DNA of 64,000 nt from an uncultured Parafilimonas sp. GTDB lineage: Bacteria; Bacteroidota; Bacteroidia; Chitinophagales; Chitinophagaceae. The notes below the pieces were generated by a model. It was given only the letters and a program-made list of their open reading frames with translations, was not told the origin of the DNA and ran no database searches. The stretch is taken from the NCBI GenBank assembly GCA_903882935.1, contig CAIRZB010000058.1, positions 38,245 through 102,244 of the forward strand, written 5' to 3'. Of the stretch, positions 63,879 to 64,000 are shown one piece after another (within the stretch, counting starts at the first letter, position 1; every line of letters begins with the position of its first letter). The translations under genes were made by a program, and so were the position numbers.

Positions 63879-64000
63879 GTCGCACTTCGTTTTTGAATAT
63901 TTTCTAAACGTATAGGCGGGGCTTGCATCATACGTTCAATTAGTGCATTAAAAGTACCCGCCATTGCATTTCTCCTGTTGAACCTGAAGTGGTATTCGTC
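63875..64000 (-). CDS. IS1595-family transposase, C-terminal part (runs off right edge)
   Basis: The minus strand from 64000 reads DEYHFRFNRRNAMAGTFNAL and on to ERMMQAPPIRLENIQKRSAT and a TAA at 63875-63877, 41 residues without a stop. The YLDEYHFRFNRR followed by a short helix ending in IERM matches the C-terminal end of ISXO2-like (IS1595) transposases as I recall them. It overlaps the end of the FlgD-Ig-like gene, which suggests the element was inserted in that gene. The catalytic DDE part lies beyond the window. Confidence 0.7.
   Translation of the reverse strand, partial: DEYHFRFNRRNAMAGTFNALIERMMQAPPIRLENIQKRSAT

Noticed and set aside
1..64000. rRNA or tRNA genes
   Set aside because: I scanned the intergenic gaps for CCA-ended cloverleaf-like stretches and rRNA signatures and saw none; a tRNAscan run would be needed to be sure.

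Overview
The window looks like a chromosomal segment of a Bacteroidota bacterium, most likely in or near the Chitinophagales/Sphingobacteriales. Evidence: a long SecA of about 1,110 residues with the SEC-C tail, PepSY-like secreted proteins, a TPR-containing sensor kinase, a H-NOX gene beside its kinase, a Wzc with a tyrosine-rich tail, weak or absent Shine-Dalgarno sequences, several likely TTG/GTG starts, and a few TTG..TAnnTTTG promoter-like sites. No rRNA or tRNA gene was seen. All annotation is by reading the sequence; no database search or alignment was run.

Layout. 1-13.9 kb is a housekeeping stretch: the first codons of atpG at the left edge (minus), a lipoprotein, secA, a small Cys-pair protein, deoC, a SPOR protein, an M20 amidohydrolase, a TPR sensor kinase, a malic enzyme fused to a phosphotransacetylase domain, and two tandem MlaE-like permeases. 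14.1-14.9 kb is a decayed KilA-N gene. 15.1-19.8 kb holds an enolase-superfamily epimerase next to a DUF1611 protein (possible D-glutamate or dipeptide metabolism), and a phosphoglucomutase/phosphomannomutase. 19.87-21.1 kb is an array of 11 palindromic repeats, plus inverted copies, directly upstream of a REP-associated (IS200-like) tyrosine transposase.

21.2-30.1 kb is mixed metabolism: sialate O-acetylesterase, a CrtA-like protein, an NtrC-type regulator, OsmC + GNAT, a GH32 glycosidase and an aminotransferase. 30.3-33.7 kb (minus) is a probable nitric-oxide sensing operon: H-NOX, a HNOBA/PAS histidine kinase and a stand-alone receiver. 34.1-40.6 kb carries pepP, pssA-purS (overlapping), rsmI, a PepSY-like protein and an M1 metallopeptidase.

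40.7-63.9 kb is one long plus-strand exopolysaccharide/capsule locus: UDP-glucose dehydrogenase and UDP-glucuronate decarboxylase (UDP-xylose supply), Wza-like export lipoprotein, Wzc-like tyrosine kinase, Wzx-like flippase, Wzy-like polymerase, six glycosyltransferases, a sugar-nucleotide epimerase, two membrane acyltransferases and two hexapeptide acetyltransferases. It ends in a secreted FlgD-Ig-like protein whose 3' end seems cut by an IS1595-family element that runs off the right edge. No initiating phosphoglycosyltransferase is in the window.

Most unusual features: the repeat array with its transposase, the H-NOX operon with a receiver lacking an output domain, the epimerase in which the usual catalytic Tyr is Phe, and the tandem MlaE pair.
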